NCBI RefSeq assembly: GCF_900113325.1
Contig: NZ_FOOY01000005.1
Span: 54,884-118,883 of the forward strand
DNA from: Sporolactobacillus nakayamae
GTDB taxonomy: Bacteria; Bacillota; Bacilli; Bacillales; Sporolactobacillaceae
Direction of reading: 5' to 3'
Length of the DNA: 64,000 nt
Each line of letters starts with the position of its first letter. Positions within the stretch are counted from its first letter, which is position 1. Made by a program: the position numbers and the translations under genes. This document shows positions 10,201-17,639 of this stretch, one piece after another. The notes beneath the pieces are model-generated. The model saw only the letters and a program-made list of their open reading frames with translations, was not told the DNA's origin and made no database searches.

Positions 10201-10919
10201 CTCAATCGACAAATGGATCCTCATTCTTTCCCAAGCCGCTAAACGATCTGACCACAAGCGCGATGATCATTCCGTTAAACGGAGAAGATTCCTTAACCCA
10301 TTTGGTCGACAACAGCTCAGAGACAGTCGTTAGATTTCAAAAGGCGCACCCATCGATAAGCGTCCATTTTGAATCGGAAAACCGTCGGATCAAGATGTAC
10401 ACCTTGACCTCTTCAAGTGGACGGAATACAAGTGATCCAAAAGACTGGTCACTGTGGGGGTCAAATGATGGGATGAACTGGGATATGATCGACCGAAGAA
10501 CAAATCAGAAATTCAAATGGCGGTCAATGACCCGCGCGTTCTCGATCAAGAATCCAAAGGCCTATTCTTATTACAAGTTGACTGTAACCAAGGGGAGCAA
10601 CCGCCAGCCTCTAGCGATGAGTGAAGTTCAGCTGCTCGGCTATTCGGGAATACGCGATGGATTTGACACGATGCGTCAGGAAATCATTCATCAATTTGAA
10701 TTGAAAAATCTGACTGAAGTAGAGACGGCGTCACTGTCCAATGCGCTGAACCAAGCGCAGATTGCTTATTTGAACGGAAATCTGTCATCTTCCGTCTACT
10801 ACATGCAGTCGTATGTCCAACTGATCAATTCGTTTATCTATAAGGCTACCGCTCCTGAAAAAGTAAGAAACAGCCTATCAGCGGATGCGCACGCAATCGT
10901 TAATCTATTATCGGATTAA
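7260..10919 (+). CDS. Secreted GH92-like glycosidase with F5/8C domain
   Basis: 1219 residues. N-terminal signal peptide (about residues 1-34). Residues about 35-250 form a beta-sandwich-like module ending DDLRIGSSSV. GH92 N-domain from GNTAPAIGVPNGFSYWSP; the alpha/alpha barrel includes a VWPAYALLEP segment and GADTGAMLSGYYLFGALGLY, matching the GH92 (D)xGQMSAWY motif. Then a discoidin/F5-8 type C domain (about 995-1130) and a helical tail. GH92 enzymes are calcium-dependent exo-alpha-mannosidases, so a role in N-glycan or mannan breakdown outside the cell is likely. The position of the general-acid Glu (EGNAWQY in typical members) appears as TVANWAN here, so activity may be altered. RBS GAGGGGC. 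Confidence 0.8.
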   Translation: MMASRLFSKIMISCICLSLITFYLPGQATQRAKARTNPNLFSSSFEKSDPSLTWKNTPERSKDGKKLTNGIKPLSGNGQTMATYVSTGSSQLYNAPKKLGWTGSHVLTYAGSTTNKKNRYAYNKLYSVRIPVSTDTELSYFVAPESTKKDARAQVASYVSVDLAFSDGSYLHQLNVKDQDGVKMTPSAQGKSGTLIMNQWNKKMVSLGKAAKGKTIVRILVAYESPKAESTFKGSIDDLRIGSSSVTSVANKTPVDKVNILRGTASGSSFARGNTAPAIGVPNGFSYWSPAINSSAKKLLYPYNENNDPNNLPEIQSFSLSQSANDQNGIRQTLQVMPSSFVGTPSANRLGRGKAFNRSDESASPYRYAVTFTDGMRAELSATSHAVIMRYSFVGNQGNLLFDNLDGHGRLTLNPAEQSFDGYSDIKDTATGNMNRMFYYAEVDQPVINANRLSGEKRDQVTSFYKFDTSKNKTVTLRIGSSLISIEQAKKNLNQEIGKKTSLKDVEKKAKKQWNQRLSRVSVQGASSEQQTTLYSNLYRLYLSPSNGSENTGTKKKPSYRYADLSVPAATANTSDHTGAPIKKGQVYVNSAFAYSGQTVWPAYALLEPKLTGNLINGFLTVYQNGGRFDPDAGPAFADAVVKGTPGIHTSVLYQAMLHAASVPENGQEQSLIGYIPSDQKNSVERTLSQAVTDYALGNLGAYLAKSHPNNSSYADDSSYYLHRSQNFTNIFNDSLNFFTPRTKDGKWADDDSSSSQVSNKTVANWANAFNTPQDGQGLANLYGGKEALIGKLDQFLSVQPSTEAVEKVAKARLASSGNMGMFTLDSPSSPSAAYMYLFASAPWKTQSMTRALLNRFYTGGSIGQGYLGADTGAMLSGYYLFGALGLYPLQKGTQDFAISASYFKKMTLHLESGKDLIISAPTVSNKNKYIQSVSFNGRPVNTATLSADDLAAGGTLSFGMGSEPSSWGTSTDDLPHSLTAQSTNGSSFFPKPLNDLTTSAMIIPLNGEDSLTHLVDNSSETVVRFQKAHPSISVHFESENRRIKMYTLTSSSGRNTSDPKDWSLWGSNDGMNWDMIDRRTNQKFKWRSMTRAFSIKNPKAYSYYKLTVTKGSNRQPLAMSEVQLLGYSGIRDGFDTMRQEIIHQFELKNLTEVETASLSNALNQAQIAYLNGNLSSSVYYMQSYVQLINSFIYKATAPEKVRNSLSADAHAIVNLLSD

Positions 10920-10967
10920 ATCTGTAGCACTGTGAGACAAATCATTAACGAGAAACCAGGTGAACTT

Positions 10968-11480
10968 ATGCACAACAAACTAGTCGTACGTGACGCCATT
11001 GAGGCAGATCTCGCTGCCATCGTTTCCATTTACAATTCAACCATCCCCGGCCGAATGGTTACGGCAGATACTGAACCGGTCAGCATCGATGATCGCCGGC
11101 CATGGTTTGAAGAGCATCAAGCAGATCCAAATCGACCGCTCTGGGTGGCGGAATATGACGGAGCGGTTTGTGGCTGGCTTAGTCTCAGCAGCTTTTATGG
11201 CCGACCAGCCTATAACGCAACTACCGAGATCAGCATCTATCTTGATGAACAGTATCGCGGACATGGAATCGGATCCTTTCTTGTCCGCTATGCTCTTGAG
11301 CATTCTCATGAGTTCGAAATTAAAACGATATTGGCATTTATTTTCGGCCAGAATACACCAAGCCTTCACCTCTTTGAGCGCTTCGGCTTCGAGCGGTGGG
11401 GAACTTGTCCTAAGGTTGCCGAACTAGATGGGGTCGAACGCGATCTTGTAATCATGGGCAAAAGAATTTCAAACCGATAA
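10968..11480 (+). CDS. GNAT acetyltransferase, phosphinothricin-type
   Basis: 170 residues, a single GNAT domain of the Pat/Bar/YwnH type: AIEADLAAIVSIYN at the N-terminus, acetyl-CoA loop QYRGHGIGSFLVRYAL (R/Q-x-x-G-x-G/A), and HLFERFGFERWGTCPKVAELDG near the C-terminus. Such enzymes acetylate small amines (phosphinothricin, methionine sulfoximine and similar). Start chosen at ATG 10968 behind AGGTGAAC; an earlier in-frame start at 10932 lacks a ribosome site. It lies 49 bases after the GH92-like gene and could be co-transcribed. Confidence 0.85.
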   Translation: MHNKLVVRDAIEADLAAIVSIYNSTIPGRMVTADTEPVSIDDRRPWFEEHQADPNRPLWVAEYDGAVCGWLSLSSFYGRPAYNATTEISIYLDEQYRGHGIGSFLVRYALEHSHEFEIKTILAFIFGQNTPSLHLFERFGFERWGTCPKVAELDGVERDLVIMGKRISNR

Positions 11481-11636
11481 GCGGCTCAGCATCTAAGTAC
11501 CGATTTAAGTGAAAGCTGCACGATTGACGGAAGAAGCGCAGTAAACGGCTCCCAAAAATTTGCGAATGGACGATCTGAATCGCAAAACGATGGAAAAAGT
11601 GATAAAACTAGGAAAGCTGGGCCGAAGAGAAGGAGT

Positions 11637-11902
11637 TAGACCGACTATTGAAGTTCAACCTAACGAGTGAAAAGTTGAACCCAAGAACAGAAGTTAAACC
11701 CAAGAACAGAAGTTAAACCCAATTTCCATGGAAAGTTCTCTCCGTAGAATAGAAGTTGAACCGAACCATTGGAAAGTCGAACCGAACACGATCGAAGTTG
11801 AACCCAAGAGCGGAGAAGTGAGAACCGCCGAAGACCAAAGTCGAACCTAACGAGTGAAAAGTTAAACCCAATCCTTGGAAATTCAACCTAAGAGAGAGAA
11901 AG
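11637..11902. repeat. Imperfect ~20-bp tandem array, AAGTTGAACCCAA type
   Basis: About ten or more degenerate 19-22 bp units with the core AAGTTGAACCCAAGAACAG (also AAGTTAAACCCAA and AAAGTCGAACC). Two neighbouring 19-bp units near 11678-11715 are almost identical. No coding sense. It merges into the second array type at about 11903. The stretch 11481-11636 before it shows no clear feature. Confidence 0.75.
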
Positions 11903-12065
11903 TTGTAGCGAATTCCCAAAATCGTATCGAACCGAAGGAAAATCGTAGCGAACTCACAGAAAGTTGTAGCGAATTCCCAGACTCGTATCGAACCGAAGGA
12001 AAATCGTAACGAATGAGCTCAAAATCGTAGCGAACTCACAGAAAGTTGTAGCGAATTCCCTAATT
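11903..12065. repeat. Imperfect ~20-bp tandem array, TCGTAGCGAA type
   Basis: Units of 20-21 bp around the core GTTGTAGCGAATTCCC, alternating with AAATCGTAGCGAACTCAC and CGTATCGAACCGAAGG. The composite unit repeats at about 11905, 11965 and 12040. Distinct sequence from the preceding array but the same ~20-bp pitch. Confidence 0.75.
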
Positions 12066-12070
12066 CGTGT

Positions 12071-12113
12071 CGAACGACGCAGCAAAGTCGTAACGAATTT
12101 GCTGCGTCGTTCG
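12071..12113 (+). terminator. 16-bp hairpin at the end of the repeat array
   Basis: CGAACGACGCAGCAAA (12071-12086) pairs perfectly with 12098-12113; the loop still holds the repeat core GTCGTAACGAA, so the hairpin grew out of the array. Followed by TCTTTACT on the plus strand, a weak T tract. Confidence 0.5.
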
Positions 12114-12180
12114 TCTTTACTGCGCAGCAGACCGGAAAAAATATTGCCTATTCTTCTATTCAATAATCACAAAGCAAACA

Positions 12181-12219
12181 AAACACGGCAGGCTGCTCAT
12201 CGCGCAGTCTGCCGTGTTT
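12181..12219 (-). terminator. murB terminator
   Basis: AAACACGGCAG (12181-12191) pairs with CTGCCGTGTTT (12209-12219); on the minus strand it is followed by TTTTGTTTGCTTTG. It lies immediately after the murB stop. Confidence 0.8.
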
Positions 12220-12221
12220 GA

Positions 12222-13145
12222 TCAATCTTTTGGCTCTTCACCAATAATTTTAACTTCCGTTTCCAAATCCACGCCAAATTTCTTTTTGACTGTATCCTGA
12301 ACGTGCCTAATAAGGTGTATATAATCTGAAGCGGTACCATGATCGACATTGACCATGAACCCCGCGTGCTTTGTCGACACTTCCACTCCGCCAATACGCG
12401 TTCCTTGCAGACCGCTGTCCTGAATTAGTTTGCCTGCGAAATAGCCTGGGGGACGTTTGAAAACACTGCCGCATGACGGATACTCAAGCGGCTGTTTCAA
12501 CTCTCGGAGCGCGGTCAAACGATTCATCTCTTCTTTAATTTTTTGTGGATCACCCTTCTCAAGTACAAAGGTGCCCTCGAGCGCCAAGTAGCCTTTTTGT
12601 GATATAGCACTATGGCGATAGCCCATATCGAGTTCATCAAAGTCTAAGTTCAGAATTGAGCCGTTCGCATCGGCAATGACCGCGCCTCTGAGGACATCGG
12701 ATGTCTCCCCCCCATACGCGCCGGCGTTCATATACAGCGCACCGCCAACAGAGCCTGGAATCCCGCACGCAAATTCCAAACCAGTCAATTCATGAGCCAG
12801 TGCGAATCGAGATACATCAATAATCGATGCGCCGCTCTGCGCGACAATCGTTTCACCTTCACACCTTACATGATCCATTTGACCACAGTGAATTACAATA
12901 CCTCTGATCCCGCCGTCTCTGACAATCAAATTAGAACCCTTTCCAAGAATGGTTATCGGCAAGTGATGGCCACGTGCATAAGCGACGACCTGCCCGACTT
13001 CCGTATACGTGCTCGGAGTAACGAATAGATCCGCTTTCCCTCCTGTCTTTGTAAAGGTATATGTACTCAAGTTTTCATCTATTTTTACCTGTTCTTCGCT
13101 TGAAACAATCTTAAGCAAATCAAAGCATGTTTCCTTTTTGTTCAT
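12222..13145 (-). CDS. murB: UDP-N-acetylenolpyruvoylglucosamine reductase
   Basis: About 307 residues, type II MurB. FAD-binding sequences GKGSNLIVRDGG and GIPGSVGGALYMNAGAYGG; YRHSAI and SCGSVFKRP supply the conserved Arg and catalytic Ser; the C-terminal LETEVKIIGE carries the conserved Glu. It catalyses NADPH-dependent reduction of the enolpyruvyl group to give UDP-MurNAc in cytoplasmic peptidoglycan synthesis. Start is taken at MNKKETC; an ATG 12 bases upstream (13157) is an alternative because GAAGG lies between the two choices. Monocistronic with its own terminator. Confidence 0.95.
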   Translation of the reverse strand: MNKKETCFDLLKIVSSEEQVKIDENLSTYTFTKTGGKADLFVTPSTYTEVGQVVAYARGHHLPITILGKGSNLIVRDGGIRGIVIHCGQMDHVRCEGETIVAQSGASIIDVSRFALAHELTGLEFACGIPGSVGGALYMNAGAYGGETSDVLRGAVIADANGSILNLDFDELDMGYRHSAISQKGYLALEGTFVLEKGDPQKIKEEMNRLTALRELKQPLEYPSCGSVFKRPPGYFAGKLIQDSGLQGTRIGGVEVSTKHAGFMVNVDHGTASDYIHLIRHVQDTVKKKFGVDLETEVKIIGEEPKD

Positions 13146-13244
13146 TGTACGTACCATTCCTTCTTGGCTTTTTCGCCAGCTTCCTGCTTTATTATTTATG
13201 CCATTGAAGGGCAAGTATGTCAACCGTATCTGATCTTTTTATGT

Positions 13245-13281
13245 TAAAAAATCGGACAGACTAGCAACTCGTCTGCCCGAT
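13245..13281 (-). terminator. Terminator of the CheY-CheC-GGDEF operon
   Basis: ATCGGACAGAC (13251-13261) pairs with GTCTGCCCGAT (13271-13281) with one mismatch; six T follow on the minus strand. Confidence 0.75.
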
Positions 13282-13293
13282 CTTTAAATTTGT

Positions 13294-14223
13294 TTACATA
13301 TTGTCTTGTCGTTCTCTAGACTCATGCTTGTTCACGTACATGTATTCATCGGCCTTCGCAATCAAGTCATCAAGCGTCGCGCCATCATCCGGATAAAAAC
13401 TGATTCCAATGCTGAGCGACAGGCAGATGTTATAGCCGTCTTGAACGATACATTGCTTTTTATTCGTTTCGATACGCTCAGCAATCGCCTGATAGTCCTT
13501 GTATGTACGAATATCCGGGAGCAAAACCAGAAATTCATCGCCGCCATATCGGCAGACGATATCGTTCTTTCGCGTTGACTCTGTAAGCAAGCTCGCCACG
13601 CGTGTCATGACTTTATCTCCTGTATTGTGACCATATGTATCATTTATCAGCTTAAATTCGTTAACGTCGACAAACATAAAACCAAGCATTGTGCCGCGCT
13701 GTTTCGCGATACTTAAATATTTATCGGCGAACTTATCAAATAACGCTCGATTCGCAACGCCAGTCAGTTTGTCATAATAAGCAAGTTTTTCAATGACCTT
13801 TTCTTTTTGTTTCAGCTGACTATTCAGATGGGAGAGTTGGCTCACGTAGTCTCTCAGCTGACTAATTCTTTGAAATTGATTCGTCACATCAATGAATTCA
13901 AGTAACAAAGCTACCTTGCCGTCAACCGACACCCGGTTCATTTTCAGATTCACACGATGATCCTGGCTAACCAATTTCCGATGCATAGCGGCTGAGAAAA
14001 AGACAGGATTTCCGACTGTGGCGAGTCGTTTCACTGCACTATAAAAGAATGGACGACAAAGTGAGGGCAGAATCTGATCCACTTTTTGACCGAGAACCTC
14101 GCCGCTCCATTTACCCGACAATTTCTCCATAAACGGATTCCAATAGGTAATCTCGAGGTCTTCTGTGATAATGACGATCCCCTCATTTATGCAGTTTAGT
14201 ACGCCAGGTAAAATAGAATCCAT
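13294..14223 (-). CDS. PAS-GGDEF diguanylate cyclase
   Basis: About 309 residues, cytoplasmic. N-terminal PAS fold (residues 5-115; EGIVIITEDLEITYWNP), a short coiled segment (120-140), then a GGDEF domain with YDKLTGVANRALFD and an intact YGGDEFLVLL active site. It would make cyclic di-GMP. It is the third gene of an operon behind a CheY-like and a CheC-like protein, so its output is probably tied to that phosphorelay. ATG at 14223 has GGAAG about 10 bases upstream; a GTG at 14229 directly after the CheC stop is an alternative. Confidence 0.9.
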   Translation of the reverse strand: MDSILPGVLNCINEGIVIITEDLEITYWNPFMEKLSGKWSGEVLGQKVDQILPSLCRPFFYSAVKRLATVGNPVFFSAAMHRKLVSQDHRVNLKMNRVSVDGKVALLLEFIDVTNQFQRISQLRDYVSQLSHLNSQLKQKEKVIEKLAYYDKLTGVANRALFDKFADKYLSIAKQRGTMLGFMFVDVNEFKLINDTYGHNTGDKVMTRVASLLTESTRKNDIVCRYGGDEFLVLLPDIRTYKDYQAIAERIETNKKQCIVQDGYNICLSLSIGISFYPDDGATLDDLIAKADEYMYVNKHESRERQDNM

Positions 14224-14229
14224 GCTCAC

Positions 14230-14868
14230 TCATCTTCCGTTATACAGTCTGTCAATCTCATTTAGTATTTCATCAAGCGATTTCAAGGTCATGTTGATCA
14301 CGACTGCGCCGGCAATCTCGGTACCTTCTATATTAAAAGCAAGAAACATCATGAGCACAAGCCGACAATCTTCACAATTGACAAAATGATCAGCGCTTGC
14401 ATTATTGAGAACATCAATTTCAGGCAACGTATATTCTACCGGTATGTTTACGGTATTGCTCAATTCGCCGATTATTGAATTAATAACAATGTTGCCAATT
14501 TCCTTAATCGTATCAAAATCAATATCCGTAAATTCCAAATTATCTACCAAATCGTCACGATTTTCGTGGAGACAAAGATCAATAAAATGATGCATCTTAT
14601 CCGCAGGAAAGAGCAGGCTGACCTTCCCTTCTAACTGACTATCAAATGAAATAGAGGAAACCATTACCGCTCCCTCAGCGACCTGCAACAAATACTTATC
14701 AAGTTCAATTTTTCCTGTAGCGGCATCTAGAATTCTGACATTGGGAATGGTGAGGCCAATCCTTTTATCAATTATATCGGAGAGGGTACTAGCCGCCTGA
14801 CCCACACCGATATTAAACAACTCCGTGAGAATATCTTCTCTACTTATTTTATCGGCCACGAGCACCAT
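14230..14868 (-). CDS. CheC-family CheY-P phosphatase
   Basis: 212 residues. Two CheC active-site helices of the form D-x3-E-x2-N are present: DILTELFN near residue 12 and DTIKEIGN near residue 120, each followed downstream by the conserved Pro. CheC proteins dephosphorylate CheY-P. The gene overlaps the CheY-like gene by 20 bases and abuts the GGDEF gene, and no flagellar genes are in view, so it likely resets this local response regulator and not the flagellar one. AGGGA lies close to the ATG. Confidence 0.88.
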   Translation of the reverse strand: MVLVADKISREDILTELFNIGVGQAASTLSDIIDKRIGLTIPNVRILDAATGKIELDKYLLQVAEGAVMVSSISFDSQLEGKVSLLFPADKMHHFIDLCLHENRDDLVDNLEFTDIDFDTIKEIGNIVINSIIGELSNTVNIPVEYTLPEIDVLNNASADHFVNCEDCRLVLMMFLAFNIEGTEIAGAVVINMTLKSLDEILNEIDRLYNGR

Positions 14869-15229
14869 TCCCTATGATGTCACATATCATCTTAGCCTTC
14901 TTGTCGTCCAGCGGCTTATTTATGAAAGATAGGACACCCATTTTTTCGACAACGTCACGTACTCGATTCTGAACATCGGCAGATAAAACAATGACCTTTG
15001 CTTCTTGATCCACTTGTTTCGCTTTTTCAATTAAGTCTTGACCACGCAACTTTGGCATTAATAAATCCACAATCATAAAATCAGGATGAGCTTCTAGGAA
15101 TTTTTCCAGTCCTTCTTGTCCATCACTAGCAAAAATAAACTCTATTTCCTCTGAATATTGGTTAAGGAAGGAATATGTAATTTTCTGCGAAAATTTCGAA
15201 TCATCCACAATAAGCACTTTAGTCAACAA
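14849..15229 (-). CDS. CheY-like single-domain response regulator
   Basis: 126 residues, receiver domain only. Acidic pair D9-D10, phosphoacceptor D55 (MIVDLLMPK), conserved Ser (VLSAD) and Lys (NKPL). It begins with tandem TTG codons behind AAAGGGTGG; no ATG is available in frame. First gene of the CheY-CheC-GGDEF operon, probably the phospho-input that CheC antagonises. No histidine kinase is adjacent. Confidence 0.88.
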   Translation of the reverse strand: MLTKVLIVDDSKFSQKITYSFLNQYSEEIEFIFASDGQEGLEKFLEAHPDFMIVDLLMPKLRGQDLIEKAKQVDQEAKVIVLSADVQNRVRDVVEKMGVLSFINKPLDDKKAKMICDIIGNGARGR

Positions 15230-15536
15230 ATACCACCCTTTCGCAGTTACCGTCTTCGATCATCGCATTTATAAACAGGTAATATTCGACTAGGCCTTTT
15301 CACCTTTGAAAAAGTCAAAAATCACATTAGTTCTAATTATAATTATAAATGGAAGTAGGGAAAAGACAAGAATAATAATGATCAATTATCCGTCATTTTC
15401 CTATCTTTGACGACAAAAGTAGCAAAAGCATGAATAAACCGAGTTAATTTCGTTTATTTATTTATTTATTTTCAGAATTCAGGGTCTGTCAGGCCATGAA
15501 GCACGAGGTGTCCGCTTCCCGTTTTCTCTCCAAACT
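15230..15536. other. Intergenic region upstream of the CheY-like gene
   Basis: AT-rich gap of about 300 bases. On the minus strand CAAA-15-TCGAATAT (near 15284-15310) loosely resembles a SigD promoter (TAAA-15-GCCGATAT, 5 of 8 in the -10). Nothing else supportable. Confidence 0.25.
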
Positions 15537-15902
15537 TTATTGGATTAAGTTACCAATCTCTTCCTGCACTTTTTTACTTAATGAACGCAGCACAATTAAA
15601 TAGCCTTGATCTAGCATAATACGTAACACCTCTTCGGAAACATCCTTATCCAAGTATAGCGAATTCCAATGGGTCTTGTTCATGTAATATCCGGGAACAA
15701 TCGCTTCATACTCTTCTCTTAGTCTTGCACCGAAGTCAGGTAACAATTTAACGGTGATTATTGGAAGACCATTTTTATCTCCGCCACGCATCGCGAATAT
15801 CTTTCCTCGGATCATGTATCGCGTTGCTTGCCACTCCTCTTTGTAGTCGCGTTCCACTCCTTTTTTTTCTAAACAATAAGCGTCAATCCATTCAGTATTC
15901 AT
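15537..15902 (-). CDS. MmcQ/YjbR-family protein
   Basis: 121 residues. The MmcQ/YjbR (CyaY-like) fold is recognisable from a KIFAM-type strand, ITVKLLP, the PGYYMNKTHWNSLYLD segment and a C-terminal DQGYLIVLRSL. The family is annotated as DNA-binding but its function is not established. Start fixed by GAGGAGG 6 bases upstream of the ATG. Single gene. Confidence 0.85.
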   Translation of the reverse strand: MNTEWIDAYCLEKKGVERDYKEEWQATRYMIRGKIFAMRGGDKNGLPIITVKLLPDFGARLREEYEAIVPGYYMNKTHWNSLYLDKDVSEEVLRIMLDQGYLIVLRSLSKKVQEEIGNLIQ

Positions 15903-16027
15903 CCTAAGCCTCCTCGTGCAATATCCCAGCTCCATTTTCATCTGTTTTGTTAGGCGTAATCAAAACAAAAAAGCAATGAACAATGTCATCGCTACCGTAC
16001 TAATGTATAGTTAAGTTGCCCATTCTA

Positions 16028-16228
16028 TTATTTTTGATCACATGTCTGTTCATATTCCAAAAACCGTTTTTCGTCTAGAATCGTAACGCCTTGCTTTCCT
16101 ACAGCGTGAGCAATAAGCCTCAGTTCTTGTCGCATAGCGCTAGATAAGAATCCGTTTTCAATATTTCTTTCGATTGCATAGTACAGTTCTGATAGATAAG
16201 TTACCGAATACTGATCGTATGAGCTCAT
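16028..16228 (-). CDS. Small Sda-like protein
   Basis: 66 residues. Start at MSSYDQYS follows GGAGG with 8-base spacing. The central helical hairpin LSELYYAIERNIENGFLSSA, followed by MRQELR, fits the Sda pattern (Y-x-A-x-E-x-N-L/I-x3-F-I/L...E-I/L-x-R). Sda inhibits the autokinase KinA to delay sporulation. The protein is about 20 residues longer than B. subtilis Sda, and the match is by eye. It is divergent from the comX-comQ-comP-comA locus 290 bases away, suggesting a kinase-inhibitory partner of a local sensor kinase, but this is inference. Confidence 0.45.
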   Translation of the reverse strand: MSSYDQYSVTYLSELYYAIERNIENGFLSSAMRQELRLIAHAVGKQGVTILDEKRFLEYEQTCDQK

Positions 16229-16517
16229 CACTTTATCCTCCACTCATTTTCATTACCGTTTTCATTATCTTTTTCATGACTGCTAACTCTTTTATATTTA
16301 CCTATATGATTATTTTTACCCTTTTGTTCATTTTCAGGTCACACTCTTCATCATGTACTACTCCCCTACAACCAATATACTCGATCCGTTAAATTTTGAA
16401 ATCCGTATTTCCCGCAATTTTGAATTAATTTTTTTTGAAAACAAGGAGGAATTGGTTTTCACTATGTTGAAATTCCATATTGTGTCATAAATTGTCAAAC
16501 ACTAGGAGGCGGAGAAC
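16229..16517 (+). promoter_or_regulatory. Upstream region of the comX-comQ-comP-comA locus
   Basis: The region is A/T-rich, with TTTTCATTA-like repeats at 16243-16275. At 16403-16418 the bottom strand reads TTGCGGGAAATACGGA, one good ComA-box half (TTGCGG-N4-CCGCAA) with a weak second half. AAGGAGG at 16443-16449 precedes an 8-codon reading frame (16464-16490, 14-base spacing) that might be a leader or a fossil. Promoter elements are not clear. Confidence 0.3.
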
Positions 16518-16685
16518 ATGAATCAGAAATTGTGGGAATTGATTCAGGAATTAGCAGACAAATCACAAATTGGAACAGCAGAACTGGCAGTTGCAGGCGC
16601 TAATTTGGACTCGGAAGTATCTTCAGTCTTTAACAAGCACATGAGCAAAGGTGATGTAGTTAACGCTCCAATCGAGTGGGCCTGA
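16518..16685 (+). CDS. comX: ComX-type pheromone precursor
   Basis: 55 codons with AGGAGG 8 bases upstream, ending 6 bases before comQ. The peptide is hydrophilic and helical, starts MNQKLWELIQELADKSQ, has no signal peptide, and ends NAPIEWA, with Trp at the penultimate position. ComX pheromones are short C-terminal peptides of a 50-75 residue precursor in which a near-C-terminal Trp is isoprenylated by ComQ. Size, Trp position and the adjacent comQ and comP all fit. In B. subtilis comX lies between comQ and comP; here it comes first. Identification rests on context more than sequence similarity, because ComX sequences are hypervariable. Confidence 0.75.
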   Translation: MNQKLWELIQELADKSQIGTAELAVAGANLDSEVSSVFNKHMSKGDVVNAPIEWA

Positions 16686-16691
16686 CTACCG

Positions 16692-17639
16692 ATGATTCAA
16701 AGAGAACAAATTAGGAATTACTTAAAAAATTACCTAGTTCGCTGTCAGCTTAACAGCGAAATGAAAAGTTTCATTTCTTCTCTTTTGTGTCTAAAAGGGA
16801 AGATTTTTAATGACGAATCAGTCTTTACATGGGCTGAATTCTATTATTATTCCAGCTTGATCTTCGAATCTTCAGATGAGCAGCAGGTGTCCCATGTTGC
16901 CTGTTCTTCAGCTATTGAACTTCTTGTGCTTGCGACCGATATTCTTGATGATCTCACTGATGAAGATAATCAAGGTGAAATTTTGTCGAAATTGACTTAT
17001 CCTCAAGCCGTAAGTCTGTCCAGTATTTTATTAATGGAGAGCTTTCATATAATAGGCAAATACAAAAGTCCTCACTCGCTTCAAGCAGTGGTTCGACAAT
17101 TACGTGCGGCTGCCTATGGACAAGCAGATGATTTATCCTTTAAAATCAGCCATAATCACATTCCAACCGAACAGGAATACTTTAAGCATATTGACCGCAA
17201 ATCGTCGTCACTGACTCGACTCGTTTTTCATTTGAACGCACCCGTTGAGGAGATCCCACTCTGGAATGAAATTGCCACCTATATTGGATATTCGGGACAG
17301 ATTGGCAACGATGCTAGAGATGTATTTGATGACACAAAGAATGATCTTAGGGACAAAAAAGCAACGCTTCCATTAATTAAAGCGATTGAAGCAAGCCAAG
17401 CAAAAGATGGCGGGTGGCTGCTGAATCAGCTGATTTCTTCTGACTTAGGAATCAACCATGATGAATTAATGACCATTCGCGAGTACATAAAAAGAACCGG
17501 AGCTATTAAGTATTGTGAGATTCTTGCCGAAATCTATTTAAATAAGTCCATTCAACTATTGAAGCGATATCAAGAAACGAGCGTATATAAAGAAGGTTGC
17601 TCAAATCTAATCGCGTTTCTTGGAGATGATGACAATTAA
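16692..17639 (+). CDS. comQ: ComQ-like isoprenyl transferase
   Basis: 315 residues, all-alpha polyprenyl-synthase fold. First aspartate-rich motif at residues 83-92 (DILDDLTDED); second region NDARDVFDDTKNDLRDKKAT. Family members use FPP or GPP; ComQ attaches the isoprenyl group to the ComX tryptophan and exports or processes the pheromone. It sits between a ComX-like precursor and a ComP-like kinase, whereas the housekeeping polyprenyl synthase in this window is at 59965-60948. It overlaps comP by about 11 bases. Confidence 0.85.
   Translation: MIQREQIRNYLKNYLVRCQLNSEMKSFISSLLCLKGKIFNDESVFTWAEFYYYSSLIFESSDEQQVSHVACSSAIELLVLATDILDDLTDEDNQGEILSKLTYPQAVSLSSILLMESFHIIGKYKSPHSLQAVVRQLRAAAYGQADDLSFKISHNHIPTEQEYFKHIDRKSSSLTRLVFHLNAPVEEIPLWNEIATYIGYSGQIGNDARDVFDDTKNDLRDKKATLPLIKAIEASQAKDGGWLLNQLISSDLGINHDELMTIREYIKRTGAIKYCEILAEIYLNKSIQLLKRYQETSVYKEGCSNLIAFLGDDDN

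Noticed and set aside
16464..16490. 8-codon frame after AAGGAGG upstream of comX
   Set aside because: Spacing of 14 bases is too long and the product has no meaning by itself; noted only as a possible leader.
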